Shown here: one piece after another, positions 30,416 through 37,374 of the stretch
How positions within the stretch are numbered: the stretch's first letter is position 1
How the letters are laid out: every line of letters starts with the position of its first letter
Virus record (IMG/VR): IMGVR_UViG_3300025872_000066
Span: 1 to 56,830 of that record
Strand: one strand, 5' to 3'
Source: a virus
DNA: 56,830 nucleotides
Made by a program: the position numbers and the translations under genes
The notes under the pieces: model-generated
Told to the model about the DNA's origin: nothing
Seen by the model: only the letters and a program-made list of their open reading frames with translations
Database searches by the model: none

Positions 30416-30566
30416 GTCGTTCCAACTGGACCTGGGTCTGATGCACCAGTTCCGGGAGCCCTTCCATGGCATGTGCGATCATCGTCACCTTCGCGTGCAT
30501 GCTCATGGCCCAGGGAACCACCGCCACCAAGACGGTGATGCCTATCAGTACCTGGTCAGTCGTCAT
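30366..30566 (-). CDS. Membrane-anchored coiled-coil protein, 66 aa (holin/spanin-like)
   Basis: ATG 30566 follows GGAGGGG. A hydrophobic segment (VLIGITVLVAVVPWAMSM) near residues 6-23 is followed by a helix ending VQLERHERAITALQAAT. The N-terminal anchor plus coiled coil is typical of small lysis or holin-associated proteins. It is near the end of the protease-rich cassette. The start overlaps the upstream gene and its end overlaps the sigma-like gene. Confidence 0.55.
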   Translation of the reverse strand: MTTDQVLIGITVLVAVVPWAMSMHAKVTMIAHAMEGLPELVHQTQVQLERHERAITALQAATAARR

Positions 30567-30756
30567 CAATCCCCTCCGCGATCAGCTCTAGCAAACCGCC
30601 GGCCGCCTCGTCCGGCAACGAACCTGCCCGTACGTCGGCCATGATCTTTCTCACGGCAGACCGCCACTGACCAGGGGGGAATTGGTAGATCCACGTGTGC
30701 CCAAAACCCTGGGCCTTCACCCGGACTATGGTTTTGGGCATCGTCCATCGGGGCAT
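30556..30756 (-). CDS. Hypothetical protein, 66 aa
   Basis: ATG 30756 (MPRWTMPKTIVRV) has GGAGAGG upstream; the longer frame to 30840 lacks a site. Beta strand (IVRVKAQGFGHTWIYQF), then a helix with SAVRKIMADVRAGSLPDEAA. Unrecognised. Confidence 0.5.
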   Translation of the reverse strand: MPRWTMPKTIVRVKAQGFGHTWIYQFPPGQWRSAVRKIMADVRAGSLPDEAAGGLLELIAEGIDDD

Positions 30757-30959
30757 GCTGCCCTCTCCGTGCAACTGCAGTCCGTCCAATGCTGTCCATC
30801 TCCCGTGCGAACCTTGCCGGTGCCACTGCACTTCACGCACTTGGGGTCGGCAGGCTTGGGCGGAGCGGGGGATGGGCTCGCCTGCTCGGCATCCAGCGCA
30901 GCGTGGATGGCGATGACGGCAACGTAGTGCGGGGTGTACTCGTTCCAGTAGAGCGGCAT
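30726..30959 (-). CDS. Zinc-ribbon (CxxCxGxGKV) protein, 77 aa
   Basis: ATG 30959 overlaps the upstream stop. CVKCSGTGKVRTGDGQHW followed by CSC is a DnaJ-type cysteine ribbon of the kind found in many short phage proteins; the C-terminus adds CPDGRC. The N-terminal 35 residues (MPLYWNEYTPHYVAVI) may form a helix or membrane-proximal segment. Metal-binding adaptor, role unknown. Confidence 0.6.
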   Translation of the reverse strand: MPLYWNEYTPHYVAVIAIHAALDAEQASPSPAPPKPADPKCVKCSGTGKVRTGDGQHWTDCSCTERAACPDGRCPKP

Positions 30960-31897
30960 CAGATTCTCCCTATGCTACCCAGGTCAGGCAGCGGGCGGGC
31001 AGGGTAGCCCTGGACGTCGGAGTACGCCCAGATGTCTTCGCTCTCCACGCACGTGGCGTAGCCGGCATCGTCAGTGACGATCATGCCGGGGATCTGCTCG
31101 GGGTAGATCGATGGCCAGTCCTTGACCGGCTGGTTCCACCGCCCCCAGCTATTGGCTATGAACCAGACCCGGAACGGCCAGAACTCCTTTGTGTCGTCAT
31201 AGCCCACGGTGGCCATATCATGGGCCCATCCCGGGCTGACACGCGGGTGGATGTTCTTGCTGCTTGGCCTGTCGGACCAGGCTGCCATCTGCCCAGAGTG
31301 GATGCCGTACCCGTTGAACAGGGCATCCATGGCATCGTCCATGGTGCGGACAAGGGCGATGGTCCCCACCTTGTTGCGGTTGCACAGGTCCAGCACCGCC
31401 TTGGGGACGCCTGTCGATCCCCACCTGGCACCCAGGGCACCGTTGTAGACCGACAGATCCACCACGCCATCGAACTTCTGGCGTGCCAGGAAGCCCGTGT
31501 CGCGCTCAAACCTGGCCGCCCGGGCCGGGCTCATGCCTGCACCGGAGTGACCGCGGGCCCCGTACGTGGGCTCCGTGGCGGTGCGGACAACCCACTCCTC
31601 GGGCTTGCCCTTCAGCAGGATCGACACGGCGCGGCTGCAATCCCTGGCGTTCCGGCTCCCATGTGAGACACAGTCGCCTTCTGTCTGTTTTTCGCTGAAC
31701 GCACCTGGGTCCAGCTGCCGCACGTATCCCCAGAGCATGGCACGCTTCCCTTTCCCACTGCCAGGCGACTGGAACGAACGCAGCGGGTTCGTCTCCAGGA
31801 ACTCCATCTTCTCCCGTGGGCTCGGCACGTAGCCGGCCAGGCCGCCAAACTGGTAGGCCCGCACCAGCTCTTCTGTGCTGTCGAAGTCACCTGGCAT
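30959..31897 (-). CDS. Papain-like cysteine peptidase, 312 aa
   Basis: Residues 71-76 (QTEGDC) supply a Gln and nucleophile Cys76. GWAHDMATVGYDD places His226, and WFIANSWGRW places Asn249 in the canonical N-S-W-G of C1 peptidases, with Cys-His-Asn in the correct order. No signal peptide or obvious propeptide is visible. Phage lysins include some CHAP/papain-like peptidases, but the NSWG arrangement here is of classical C1 type. Located among small membrane-protein genes, it is a candidate lytic enzyme or a virion/host processing protease. Confidence 0.7.
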   Translation of the reverse strand: MPGDFDSTEELVRAYQFGGLAGYVPSPREKMEFLETNPLRSFQSPGSGKGKRAMLWGYVRQLDPGAFSEKQTEGDCVSHGSRNARDCSRAVSILLKGKPEEWVVRTATEPTYGARGHSGAGMSPARAARFERDTGFLARQKFDGVVDLSVYNGALGARWGSTGVPKAVLDLCNRNKVGTIALVRTMDDAMDALFNGYGIHSGQMAAWSDRPSSKNIHPRVSPGWAHDMATVGYDDTKEFWPFRVWFIANSWGRWNQPVKDWPSIYPEQIPGMIVTDDAGYATCVESEDIWAYSDVQGYPARPLPDLGSIGRI

Positions 31898-32300
31898 CAG
31901 CGGCCACCTTCTGCAATGCCTTCACCAGGGCAGCCCGCTTGTTCGTCTCGCCGTCCAGGCCGGTGTTGTCCTTGCCAACCGCGGCCACCAGCTCGTCATC
32001 GATGGCCACATCCAGGCCGATGTACTTGCCGGGGAGGTCAGTCCCCTTGAAGGCCTCGTCCAGGCTTGTGGCATGCACCCGGCGGAACCCATCCATGGTG
32101 GTGATCGACTTGCTGCGGGACACCACATCCGCCATGGCATCGTAGAACGATGACACCCGCGTGCGATCCGCCTTGGTGGCTGGCCGCAGGGCCATGCCCA
32201 CCTTCGACACGGCGGCCGGAGGGGCGGGCTTGGGGACCTCGGGCATGAACGCCCAGATCAGGCCGACTGCCGCCAGGGCCGCGAAGACATGCTTCATCAT
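31887..32300 (-). CDS. Exported or membrane-anchored protein, 137 aa
   Basis: ATG 32300 (or ATG 32297) overlaps the upstream stop. MMKHVFAALAAVGLIWAFMP is a signal or anchor segment without a lipobox Cys, followed by a Pro-rich linker (EVPKPAPPAAV) and a charged soluble domain. Likely periplasmic or envelope-facing, part of the lysis-like cassette. Confidence 0.6.
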   Translation of the reverse strand: MMKHVFAALAAVGLIWAFMPEVPKPAPPAAVSKVGMALRPATKADRTRVSSFYDAMADVVSRSKSITTMDGFRRVHATSLDEAFKGTDLPGKYIGLDVAIDDELVAAVGKDNTGLDGETNKRAALVKALQKVAADAR

Positions 32301-32509
32301 TTGATTCCCAGCAGGGCCTCCATCAGGGCGTTGCATGCCTGCGTCACCTCGGGCGTGCGGTACGAGTCGCGCACGGCAATGACGTTGCGGATATGGGTCA
32401 GCAGGACAGGGGCCCGGCTTCCCTGAAAGGCCCACTGGACCAGCGGCCAGAGGTACATCACCGCCACGCCAGCGGCTGACAACAGTGCCACAATCTGAGT
32501 TGCCGTCAT
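32297..32509 (-). CDS. Holin-like small membrane protein, 70 aa
   Basis: ATG 32509 overlaps the stop of the subtilisin-like gene as ATGA, with AGGGTG upstream. An N-terminal hydrophobic helix (IVALLSAAGVAVMYLWPLVQ) precedes an amphipathic C-terminal part. One clear helix and a possible second weak one fit a class II/III holin or antiholin; the call is positional. Confidence 0.5.
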   Translation of the reverse strand: MTATQIVALLSAAGVAVMYLWPLVQWAFQGSRAPVLLTHIRNVIAVRDSYRTPEVTQACNALMEALLGIK

Positions 32510-33393
32510 ACGATCACCCTGCATCCGTTCCCAACCAGGCTGGTTGGATTGATTAAGCCCCACCCGTACATGCCGTCCTTGCCAGGATCCCCGGCATCCG
32601 TGGACGTCTCTCGGAGAATCTTGCTGGCCTTCTGCGCCAGGCCAGCCGTGCCGCACTTGCCGGCGTGCAACGCCAGGACGCCGGCCACAAACGGGGCGGC
32701 CATGCTTGTGCCAGAGAGGGTGGCGTACTTGCCACCCAGCCAGGCGCTGGTGATCTGATAGCCAGGGGCGGCAACGGCAATCTCACGCCCGCGGCAGCTG
32801 AACTCGCAGACCTGCCCATCCTGGTCCACGGCCCCAACGGCGATCACGCTGCCGTATGCCGCTGGGTAGTTGACACTGCCGCCGTCATTCCCAGCGGCGC
32901 AGACAACCGCAATACCCTGCTCTGCGGCATTGGCGCATGCCTCCTGCAGATACGGCACGCTGACAGGGCAGCCCAGGCTCATCACAATGATGTTGGCCTT
33001 GGCTTCAATGGCGGCATGGATCGCCTGCGTCACGTGCTGCAGTGATCCGGCGCCGTTGTTGTTTAGGACCTTGAACGACAGCAGCTCCGCCTGGGGAGCC
33101 ACGCCACGCATCGAACCCCTGCCGGCCAGGACGCCCGCCACATGGGTCCCGTGGCCGTTGGTGTCGTAAGGGCTGCAGTCGGTGGTGAAGTTGCGATGCT
33201 CCTTCACGGCACCCTCCATGGCCGGATGGCCGGGCTCTATTCCGGAATCCAGGATCGCCACCCGCACCCCGGCCCCCTGGTGCTGACTCCAGAGGGCCGG
33301 GATGCCGTACGCGGAGAGCGACCAGTCCACGCCGGAGGAGGGGAGGGCGTGTGCGACTGCCTCTACACGGTACGGTGGGAGGTGGCCGATCAC
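32506..33393 (-). CDS. Subtilisin-like serine protease (S8), 295 aa
   Basis: GTG 33393 overlaps the upstream stop (GTGA); the frame to 33690 is a shadow of that gene. All subtilase motifs are present: VAILDSG (Asp49), NGHGTHVAG (His81), AAGND oxyanion Asn169 and LSGTSMAAPF (Ser230). The protein is a compact catalytic domain with a short N-terminus and no long propeptide or signal peptide. Subtilases are rare in phages. With a holin-like gene coupled downstream, it could digest a proteinaceous envelope during lysis, or process virion proteins. Confidence 0.85.
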   Translation of the reverse strand: MIGHLPPYRVEAVAHALPSSGVDWSLSAYGIPALWSQHQGAGVRVAILDSGIEPGHPAMEGAVKEHRNFTTDCSPYDTNGHGTHVAGVLAGRGSMRGVAPQAELLSFKVLNNNGAGSLQHVTQAIHAAIEAKANIIVMSLGCPVSVPYLQEACANAAEQGIAVVCAAGNDGGSVNYPAAYGSVIAVGAVDQDGQVCEFSCRGREIAVAAPGYQITSAWLGGKYATLSGTSMAAPFVAGVLALHAGKCGTAGLAQKASKILRETSTDAGDPGKDGMYGWGLINPTSLVGNGCRVIV

Positions 33394-33716
33394 TTCTGGT
33401 TGCGCCTGGCGATGAAGACCTGGATGAGCGTCGAAACGATGGGCGCGACCACCGTCAGGAGAATCGGAATCGGGATCCCGTACTCCGCCTGGGCAGTGGC
33501 CATGACCTCGTCCTGCTCCTCGGCCGACAGGGCCTGGGCCTGGAACAGCGGGAAGGTTTCGATCACCGGCAGGACCGCCTTGGCGATCAGGTAAACGATC
33601 TCCAGCTTCTGCGAGAGGCTGAGACTGTCGCTCCAGCCGGCGACGATGTTGGCGATCTCCTTCAACACCGTGGTGTTGGACAGGAGCCACCGGACGATCA
33701 GGAACTTGTCAGTCAT
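33390..33716 (-). CDS. Tail-anchored membrane protein, 108 aa
   Basis: ATG 33716. Helical N-terminal half (LLSNTTVLKEIANIVAGWSD), possible membrane-interacting segment (LIAKAVLPVIETFPLF) and a C-terminal hydrophobic helix (ILLTVVAPIVSTLIQVFIA) followed by RRNQK. Coupled to the subtilase by GTGA. Probable part of the lysis machinery. Confidence 0.6.
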   Translation of the reverse strand: MTDKFLIVRWLLSNTTVLKEIANIVAGWSDSLSLSQKLEIVYLIAKAVLPVIETFPLFQAQALSAEEQDEVMATAQAEYGIPIPILLTVVAPIVSTLIQVFIARRNQK

Positions 33717-34089
33717 TTAGGGGCTCCTTGCGCCGTTCACAGGCAATAGCGACCACCGCATGGCCGGCGATGTCCATGAGGGTCTTCTGTCTAGTAATTG
33801 TCTCCAGCGGCCCCCTTAGCCGGCGGGTTTTCTCTCCGATCCTGGCCGTCTGGTACTGCCAGGCCGGGATGCCGTCCTGCTCCACGCCCAGGGCGTTTTC
33901 CAGGGGGTCTTCCTTGCACCCGTAATAGCTCCGCTTCCTGGTCAGGAGGCGGTACAGCTCGTCGCAAATCTCCCGGTAGGGGTCACCACTGATACTCCCT
34001 GCTGGCTCCGACAATGCGTCCGTATTCGGCCCAAAAGACGCTGTGATGGGGGTCTTCTTCCCGATCACACAGATACGCGGTTCTTGCAT
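33709..34089 (-). CDS. DUF1599/Nmad1-like nucleotide-associated protein, 126 aa
   Basis: ATG 34089 with GAGGAG 7 bases upstream. The core ELYRLLTRKRSYYGCKEDPL, RIGEKTRRLRG and LMDIAGHAVVAIAC has the order of the DUF1599 family: YG near an acidic patch, then K-x-x-R-L, then DIAxYAxxA. This family (nucleotide-modification-associated domain 1) occurs in phages with modified DNA bases and in nucleotide-pool genes. It would act on nucleotides in the cytoplasm; identity is by eye only. Confidence 0.55.
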   Translation of the reverse strand: MQEPRICVIGKKTPITASFGPNTDALSEPAGSISGDPYREICDELYRLLTRKRSYYGCKEDPLENALGVEQDGIPAWQYQTARIGEKTRRLRGPLETITRQKTLMDIAGHAVVAIACERRKEPLND

Positions 34090-34321
34090 GTGCCCACTCC
34101 TCACAGCATGTGTCTAAAAAACTATCCCGTGTCAGCGTGTTACTAATGACAATGAGCCCACGCATCTCATCCTCGTTGAACTCAAAGTACCCCAGCATCC
34201 CCGGCAGCTTGGCCGGGGGTCGCAGGTAGACTCTCACCGGATACGGCAGTGGGAAGTTCGCCTGTGCCCAGCGCCGAAAGCGCTTGAGCAGCCGCGGCCT
34301 CCAGTCTGGCGTGGAACTCAT
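33983..34321 (-). CDS. SprT/WLM-like protein with altered metal motif, 112 aa
   Basis: DTCCEEWAHARTAYL, then HHSVFWAEYGRIVGA, matches the plan of phage metallopeptidase-like proteins in which HEWAHA binds zinc and a later H...FW..YG follows. Here the first His is Glu (EEWAH), so the site is probably altered or inactive. ATG 34321 has AGAGG upstream. It overlaps both neighbours (140 and 107 bases), an unusually long double overlap. Confidence 0.5.
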   Translation of the reverse strand: MSSTPDWRPRLLKRFRRWAQANFPLPYPVRVYLRPPAKLPGMLGYFEFNEDEMRGLIVISNTLTRDSFLDTCCEEWAHARTAYLCDREEDPHHSVFWAEYGRIVGASREYQW

Positions 34322-34616
34322 ACAACCTCTCCAGCGGCAGCGTGATCAGCCACGGCTCCCTTGCCTTCTTGCTCAGGACCACCGGAACCAGGCCGCCTGA
34401 ATCCGCCTCGGCCTGCTTCATCCAGGACCGGATCGATTCCCGCTCTACGAACTTGACCTCCCAGTGGACGCCTTCCAGCTCCACCTCCAGGTCGGCCGAG
34501 TCGGCGCCCCCCTTGAATTGCACGCCACGCCTGGCCGGCAAGCGGATTGCCTGGGACACCGCTTTTGCGGCCAATCGCTCGCCCCTTTTCCCCTTCTCCC
34601 TCTGGCTACGGCCCAT
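34182..34616 (-). CDS. Hjc-like Holliday junction resolvase / PDDEXK nuclease, 144 aa
   Basis: MGRSQREKGKRGERLAAKAV supplies the N-terminal Glu; KGGADSADLEVE and HWEVKFVERESIRSWMKQA supply the D...E-x-K core of archaeal-type Hjc and related phage nucleases. These cut four-way DNA junctions before packaging. The conserved part ends near LERLYEF; the last 35 residues are low-complexity and overlap the next gene in another frame. Confidence 0.75.
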   Translation of the reverse strand: MGRSQREKGKRGERLAAKAVSQAIRLPARRGVQFKGGADSADLEVELEGVHWEVKFVERESIRSWMKQAEADSGGLVPVVLSKKAREPWLITLPLERLYEFHARLEAAAAQALSALGTGELPTAVSGESLPATPGQAAGDAGVL

Positions 34617-34881
34617 GCTTGGTCCTCACAAACAGCGGCCCATCGGGCCCCACGTACGCCCCCAGGGTGTTGAAGCTCAGGTACTCCACGGCCTCGTCCT
34701 CAGACAGGCCGTCCTCCATCAGCTTCTGGACGCAGGCATTCAGGTCGTACACGGCCACTACCGGGTGGTGGTGGTTGCATGTGTAGCCAATCAGGGCGTC
34801 TTCAAACCCGTCCGCCAGGAGAGCCTCGGGGTTCTCCTCGGCCAGGTCAGCGAACAAGTCTTCCGGTGGGATGGCGATCAT
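34606..34881 (-). CDS. Conserved phage protein of unknown function, 91 aa
   Basis: The pattern FEDALIGYTCNHHHPVVAVY, then LMEDGLSEDEAVEYL and FNTLGAYVGPDGPLF, belongs to a common phage family (DALIGY...VAVYD...EAxEYxxFN.xGAYVG). Acidic, soluble, found near nucleases and recombination genes. Function unknown. Confidence 0.75.
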   Translation of the reverse strand: MIAIPPEDLFADLAEENPEALLADGFEDALIGYTCNHHHPVVAVYDLNACVQKLMEDGLSEDEAVEYLSFNTLGAYVGPDGPLFVRTKHGP

Positions 34882-35279
34882 GGCTTCCTTGCCCTGGTCA
34901 GGTTGATCTCACGCTCGTTCAGATACCACTCGTCCGGCGGCTCGGGCTCGTAGCCCAGGTGCCGCTTCATCCGCAGGCTGGCGAGGTACTCCGGGTCGTA
35001 GTTCTCTGGGTCCGACTGCTCCTTAGCCCACAGCAGTGTGCTTTTGTACAGCGGCGGGAAGTTCCCGGCAACCAAACCGTCATGTAAAACGTCATGGCAC
35101 CGGCCGCAGAGCCGGAGGTAATTCCGGACGTCATGCCTTCGCCCGGCTCCACCCTGAAGGTGATGCACCTCCAGCTGGCGGCGGCCATCAGACTCCGGCC
35201 ACCAGCACACGGCACAGCAGCGGTGGTACTGCACCCAATCCGCGATGGCGGCCCGCTCGGCCTTAGTCATCCGTGCCAT
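34878..35279 (-). CDS. HNH endonuclease, 133 aa
   Basis: ATG 35279 (MARMTKAERAA) has GAGG 7 bases upstream, better than ATG 35285. CCAVCWWPESDGRRQLEVHH, then NYLRLCGRCHDVLHDG, gives the HNH core: HH, Asn and two Cys pairs binding a structural zinc. It may nick DNA for packaging or act as a homing-type nuclease. The C-terminal third has LASLRMKRHLGYEPEPPDEW. Confidence 0.8.
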   Translation of the reverse strand: MARMTKAERAAIADWVQYHRCCAVCWWPESDGRRQLEVHHLQGGAGRRHDVRNYLRLCGRCHDVLHDGLVAGNFPPLYKSTLLWAKEQSDPENYDPEYLASLRMKRHLGYEPEPPDEWYLNEREINLTRARKP

Positions 35280-35567
35280 GTACATTCCTCAGCGCAGACC
35301 CATTCCCTGCTGAGAGGCAAGGGGTTGACTCTCAGTTGGCCCAGTGGCCACCAATGGCTGCCTTATCGTTAGGCTCTCAGCTATCGACCGGGACGCATGG
35401 GGGGTGCTGGATCTAGTACCAGCGCGTTGCCCGGCTTTCGCGCAACCATTAGCCAACTTGTGCGGACTAGCCGCTCCTGCATAGGCAGGCGTTTGTTTAT
35501 GCTCGCGCTTTTGGTTAACAGCCGGCGGGTGCTGCGAGAAGATGAACCGCCTCGGGGGAACTGTGTA
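35280..35567. other. Unassigned intergenic stretch (288 bp)
   Basis: No convincing gene on either strand. A 33-codon minus frame starting at 35482 (MQERLVRTSWLMVARKPG) has no ribosome site. I tested for tRNA-like cloverleafs and found none. Several short stems occur (for example CTCTCAG near 35330 and CTGAGAG near 35310), and this could hold a promoter for the HNH-to-lysis genes or an attachment site. Confidence 0.4.
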
Positions 35568-35750
35568 CTACCTAGGGCCGGTGTCGGCAACAAAAGTCAT
35601 GTGCGGACACTGGGCCGGAGTTTTATTGACGAGGTTCTCTAGCTCAGTAAGCCTCGCCCGCATGGACTCTGCGGTGTGTCTGTACTGTGCAATGACGTCC
35701 TCTAGCTGGACGATCCGATGCAGGAGGAAAAGAGCGTCTTCACTGCTCAT
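35568..35750 (-). CDS. Small coiled-coil protein, 60 aa
   Basis: ATG 35750 follows AGAGG and overlaps the upstream stop (ATGA). LLHRIVQLEDVIAQYRHTAE continues as a heptad helix through LTELENLV, then a short tail with CPHMTFVADTG. Unknown role. Confidence 0.55.
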   Translation of the reverse strand: MSSEDALFLLHRIVQLEDVIAQYRHTAESMRARLTELENLVNKTPAQCPHMTFVADTGPR

Positions 35751-35968
35751 ATGCACCTCTTAACTGGCACCTCTGGGTGCGGAATGTCGTACATTTCGTT
35801 GCCCATGACTCTCACTTCTGCGGAGTCAACGTGTACTACCTCGCCTGTGTCGAACCGCTGTACTACCCAGACGCTGTTCAGGTGCGGCCCGTAGTCGATC
35901 AGCACCAGGGCGAACCCTTCACCGAGAGGCGTGGCAACCCAGATCGGCGGGTTTAACTGGAGCATCAT
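35747..35968 (-). CDS. Conserved small phage protein (NPPIWVxTPLGxGxA), 73 aa
   Basis: ATG 35968 forms an ATGA overlap with the membrane-protein gene upstream. LNPPIWVATPLGEGFALVLI, then DYGPHLNSVWVV, DTGEVVHVDSAEVRV, fits a widespread small phage family that looks like a single beta barrel. Biochemical role unknown. Confidence 0.7.
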   Translation of the reverse strand: MMLQLNPPIWVATPLGEGFALVLIDYGPHLNSVWVVQRFDTGEVVHVDSAEVRVMGNEMYDIPHPEVPVKRCI

Positions 35969-36108
35969 TTGGCCATCATCCACAGGCCGATGTTGGCTAC
36001 TGCATAGGACGCCCAAGTAATAAAACCAGGCACGTTTTTCTTACATAACTGCTCGCAAGCTACGTAGGCGTAGATGCACATGGTCAATAGGATCAGGTGT
36101 CTGCTCAT
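35965..36108 (-). CDS. Two-helix membrane protein, 47 aa
   Basis: ATG 36108. Two hydrophobic segments (LILLTMCIYAYVACEQL and GFITWASYAVANIGLWMM) around a basic turn (CKKNV). This short protein with a Y-V-A-x-E-Q and A-N-I-G-L pattern recurs in phages beside the preceding family. Ribosome site weak. Possibly a small holin or superinfection factor. Confidence 0.65.
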   Translation of the reverse strand: MSRHLILLTMCIYAYVACEQLCKKNVPGFITWASYAVANIGLWMMAK

Positions 36109-36617
36109 GCTGTCAACTGTCACTTTCCGCCAGTTTGTGGGCGTTCGCGTTATGCGGCAGATAAGCCGTAGAACACGCTGGTCCGCTTTTCTGATTTAAG
36201 CTGAAGCCCCTGCGCCGCATCGACTTCCACCGCACGGCCCGGAACGCCTTGGGACGTTACCCAGCAAGCCGGTCGTTTATACGGGTCTGCAGAAACACTG
36301 GTTATGCGAATGAAAAATGCCGCTTACCAGATTGCGGCGACGGTGTTGAGCCCCGTCGGTTCGCCTTGCCCGCCCGGCTCGGAGGCTCGGCCATACGTCG
36401 CATCACCCACCGACAATAGGCAAGGAGTGGCGGCACCGGGAGATCATCCCGGCCTCGTACTCTCGGCGCGCTTTCCGATTTCCTTAGTCGCGTCACTTGC
36501 CGCCGTCGCTCCATCAAATGTCGTTCACGCATAACCACGCGATACAGCGGACTCGCGAGAGCGTCGGTTGGTTTGTTCATGGTCATAGGTCGCGGGCCGC
36601 TGATCGCTGGCGTTCTA
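36109..36617. other. Unassigned region bounded by inverted repeats (509 bp)
   Basis: GGTTATGCG at 36300-36308 and CGCATAACC at 36528-36536 are exact inverted repeats bounding about 237 bases; a related GTTATGCG lies at 36149. Open frames exist inside on both strands (plus 36304-36534; minus 36586-36302, opening MTMNKPTDALASPL), but neither has a ribosome site. The layout recalls a mobile or cassette-like insert. No transposase is present. Confidence 0.4.
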
Positions 36618-36827
36618 TTACTCGCTCCAGCCACACCACGCGCATTGACCAGTAGCAACGACAGGACTCCAGTTCTCTCGCCCTCGCTCGCCGCAGCACG
36701 CATAGCACCGAACAAGAAATAGCCGGCCTTTGCTGTCCCGAAAGTTTGGCGACCGATCCTGCAACGTCATAGAGCCAGCGGATGCAGAAGACGGCTCGGC
36801 ACCGCCCTGCGTGTTATCATCGCTCAT
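36618..36827 (-). CDS. Zinc-ribbon cassette-type protein, 69 aa
   Basis: ATG 36827. The N-terminal leader DNTQGGAEPSSASAGS is nearly identical to that of the next upstream gene, although the bodies differ. The body has RLFLVRCYACCGERGRENW and CAWCGWSE, a four-cysteine ribbon. The shared leader is encoded by an 81-bp duplicated DNA block. Confidence 0.6.
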   Translation of the reverse strand: MSDDNTQGGAEPSSASAGSMTLQDRSPNFRDSKGRLFLVRCYACCGERGRENWSPVVATGQCAWCGWSE

Positions 36828-36852
36828 AGTTCGCCGCCCCTGATCCTTGTCG
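36772..36852. repeat. 81-bp repeat copy A
   Basis: Matches 37061-37141 at about 72 of 81 positions by my alignment. It covers the ribosome site, start and first 19 or so codons of the 36618-36827 gene. Confidence 0.8.
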
Positions 36853-36855
36853 TTC

Positions 36856-37116
36856 TCACTGCACCGTTTCGCAGCCTTCTGATGAACCGTTTCGCAGATC
36901 GCCTTCCTCTGGCCGCAAACCCAGATCGCCACTCGTTTCCCACTCTGGACGCAACCTGATGAGCAGCGACAGCAGGATGCCGTAGTCCCCCATGCAGGCG
37001 ATTCGGCCTTCGACCACAACGTATTCCAGCGCGTCGATCTCGGCCTCTGACAGCCCGTGAGAACCAGCGGATGCAGGAGACGGCTCGGCACCGCCCTGCG
37101 TGTTGTCAGTGTTCAT
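36856..37116 (-). CDS. Cassette-type accessory protein, 86 aa
   Basis: ATG 37116 with AGGAG upstream. Leader DNTQGGAEPSPASAGS (shared with the downstream gene), then a helical acidic body (LSEAEIDALEYVVVEGRIAC, LLSLLIRLRPEWETSG). No family recognised. Confidence 0.6.
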   Translation of the reverse strand: MNTDNTQGGAEPSPASAGSHGLSEAEIDALEYVVVEGRIACMGDYGILLSLLIRLRPEWETSGDLGLRPEEGDLRNGSSEGCETVQ

Positions 37117-37141
37117 CGCTCGCCGCTCCTGATCCTTGTCG
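37061..37141. repeat. 81-bp repeat copy B
   Basis: Partner of 36772-36852, 289 bases apart and in the same orientation, likewise covering a ribosome site and N-terminal coding segment. The pattern suggests a duplicated cassette boundary. Confidence 0.8.
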
Positions 37142-37146
37142 GTCGG

Positions 37147-37374
37147 TCATGTCTTGTCCTCCTCGTTGGCCCACAGCAGCGCAGCCTGCTCATCCCAGCA
37201 GTCAGCACGCCCAATGTCGAACCAGTGGGGGAAATGCCGCAGCACAGCCCTCGCCTCCTGGCGTACCTCTCGGCGGATCCCCTTGATGCCGCCCTCCACG
37301 TAGACGTTGGAGAGCCGCACCAGGAAATTGCGGGCGAGGAGGACCGCCAGCGTTCGTTCGCATGGAAGGGTCAT
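37147..37374 (-). CDS. BPSL0761-like small protein, 75 aa
   Basis: ATG 37374 overlaps the upstream stop (ATGA). MTLPCERTLAVLLARNFLVR, then EVRQEARAVLRHFPHWFDIG, follows the plan of the BPSL0761 family (MTxPxERTxAxxxxRxFLxxL...AxxxLRHFP), small helical bacterial and phage proteins of unknown role. Confidence 0.55.
   Translation of the reverse strand: MTLPCERTLAVLLARNFLVRLSNVYVEGGIKGIRREVRQEARAVLRHFPHWFDIGRADCWDEQAALLWANEEDKT

Noticed and set aside
32506-33690. Extended N-terminus of the subtilase back to 33690
   Set aside because: The first 99 codons are antiphase to the 33390-33716 membrane-protein gene and low-complexity; the GTG at 33393 with GTGA overlap is preferred.
35280-35567. Possible tRNA in the intergenic stretch
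   Set aside because: Several short stems exist, but no combination gives acceptor, D, anticodon and T arms with the conserved loop bases.
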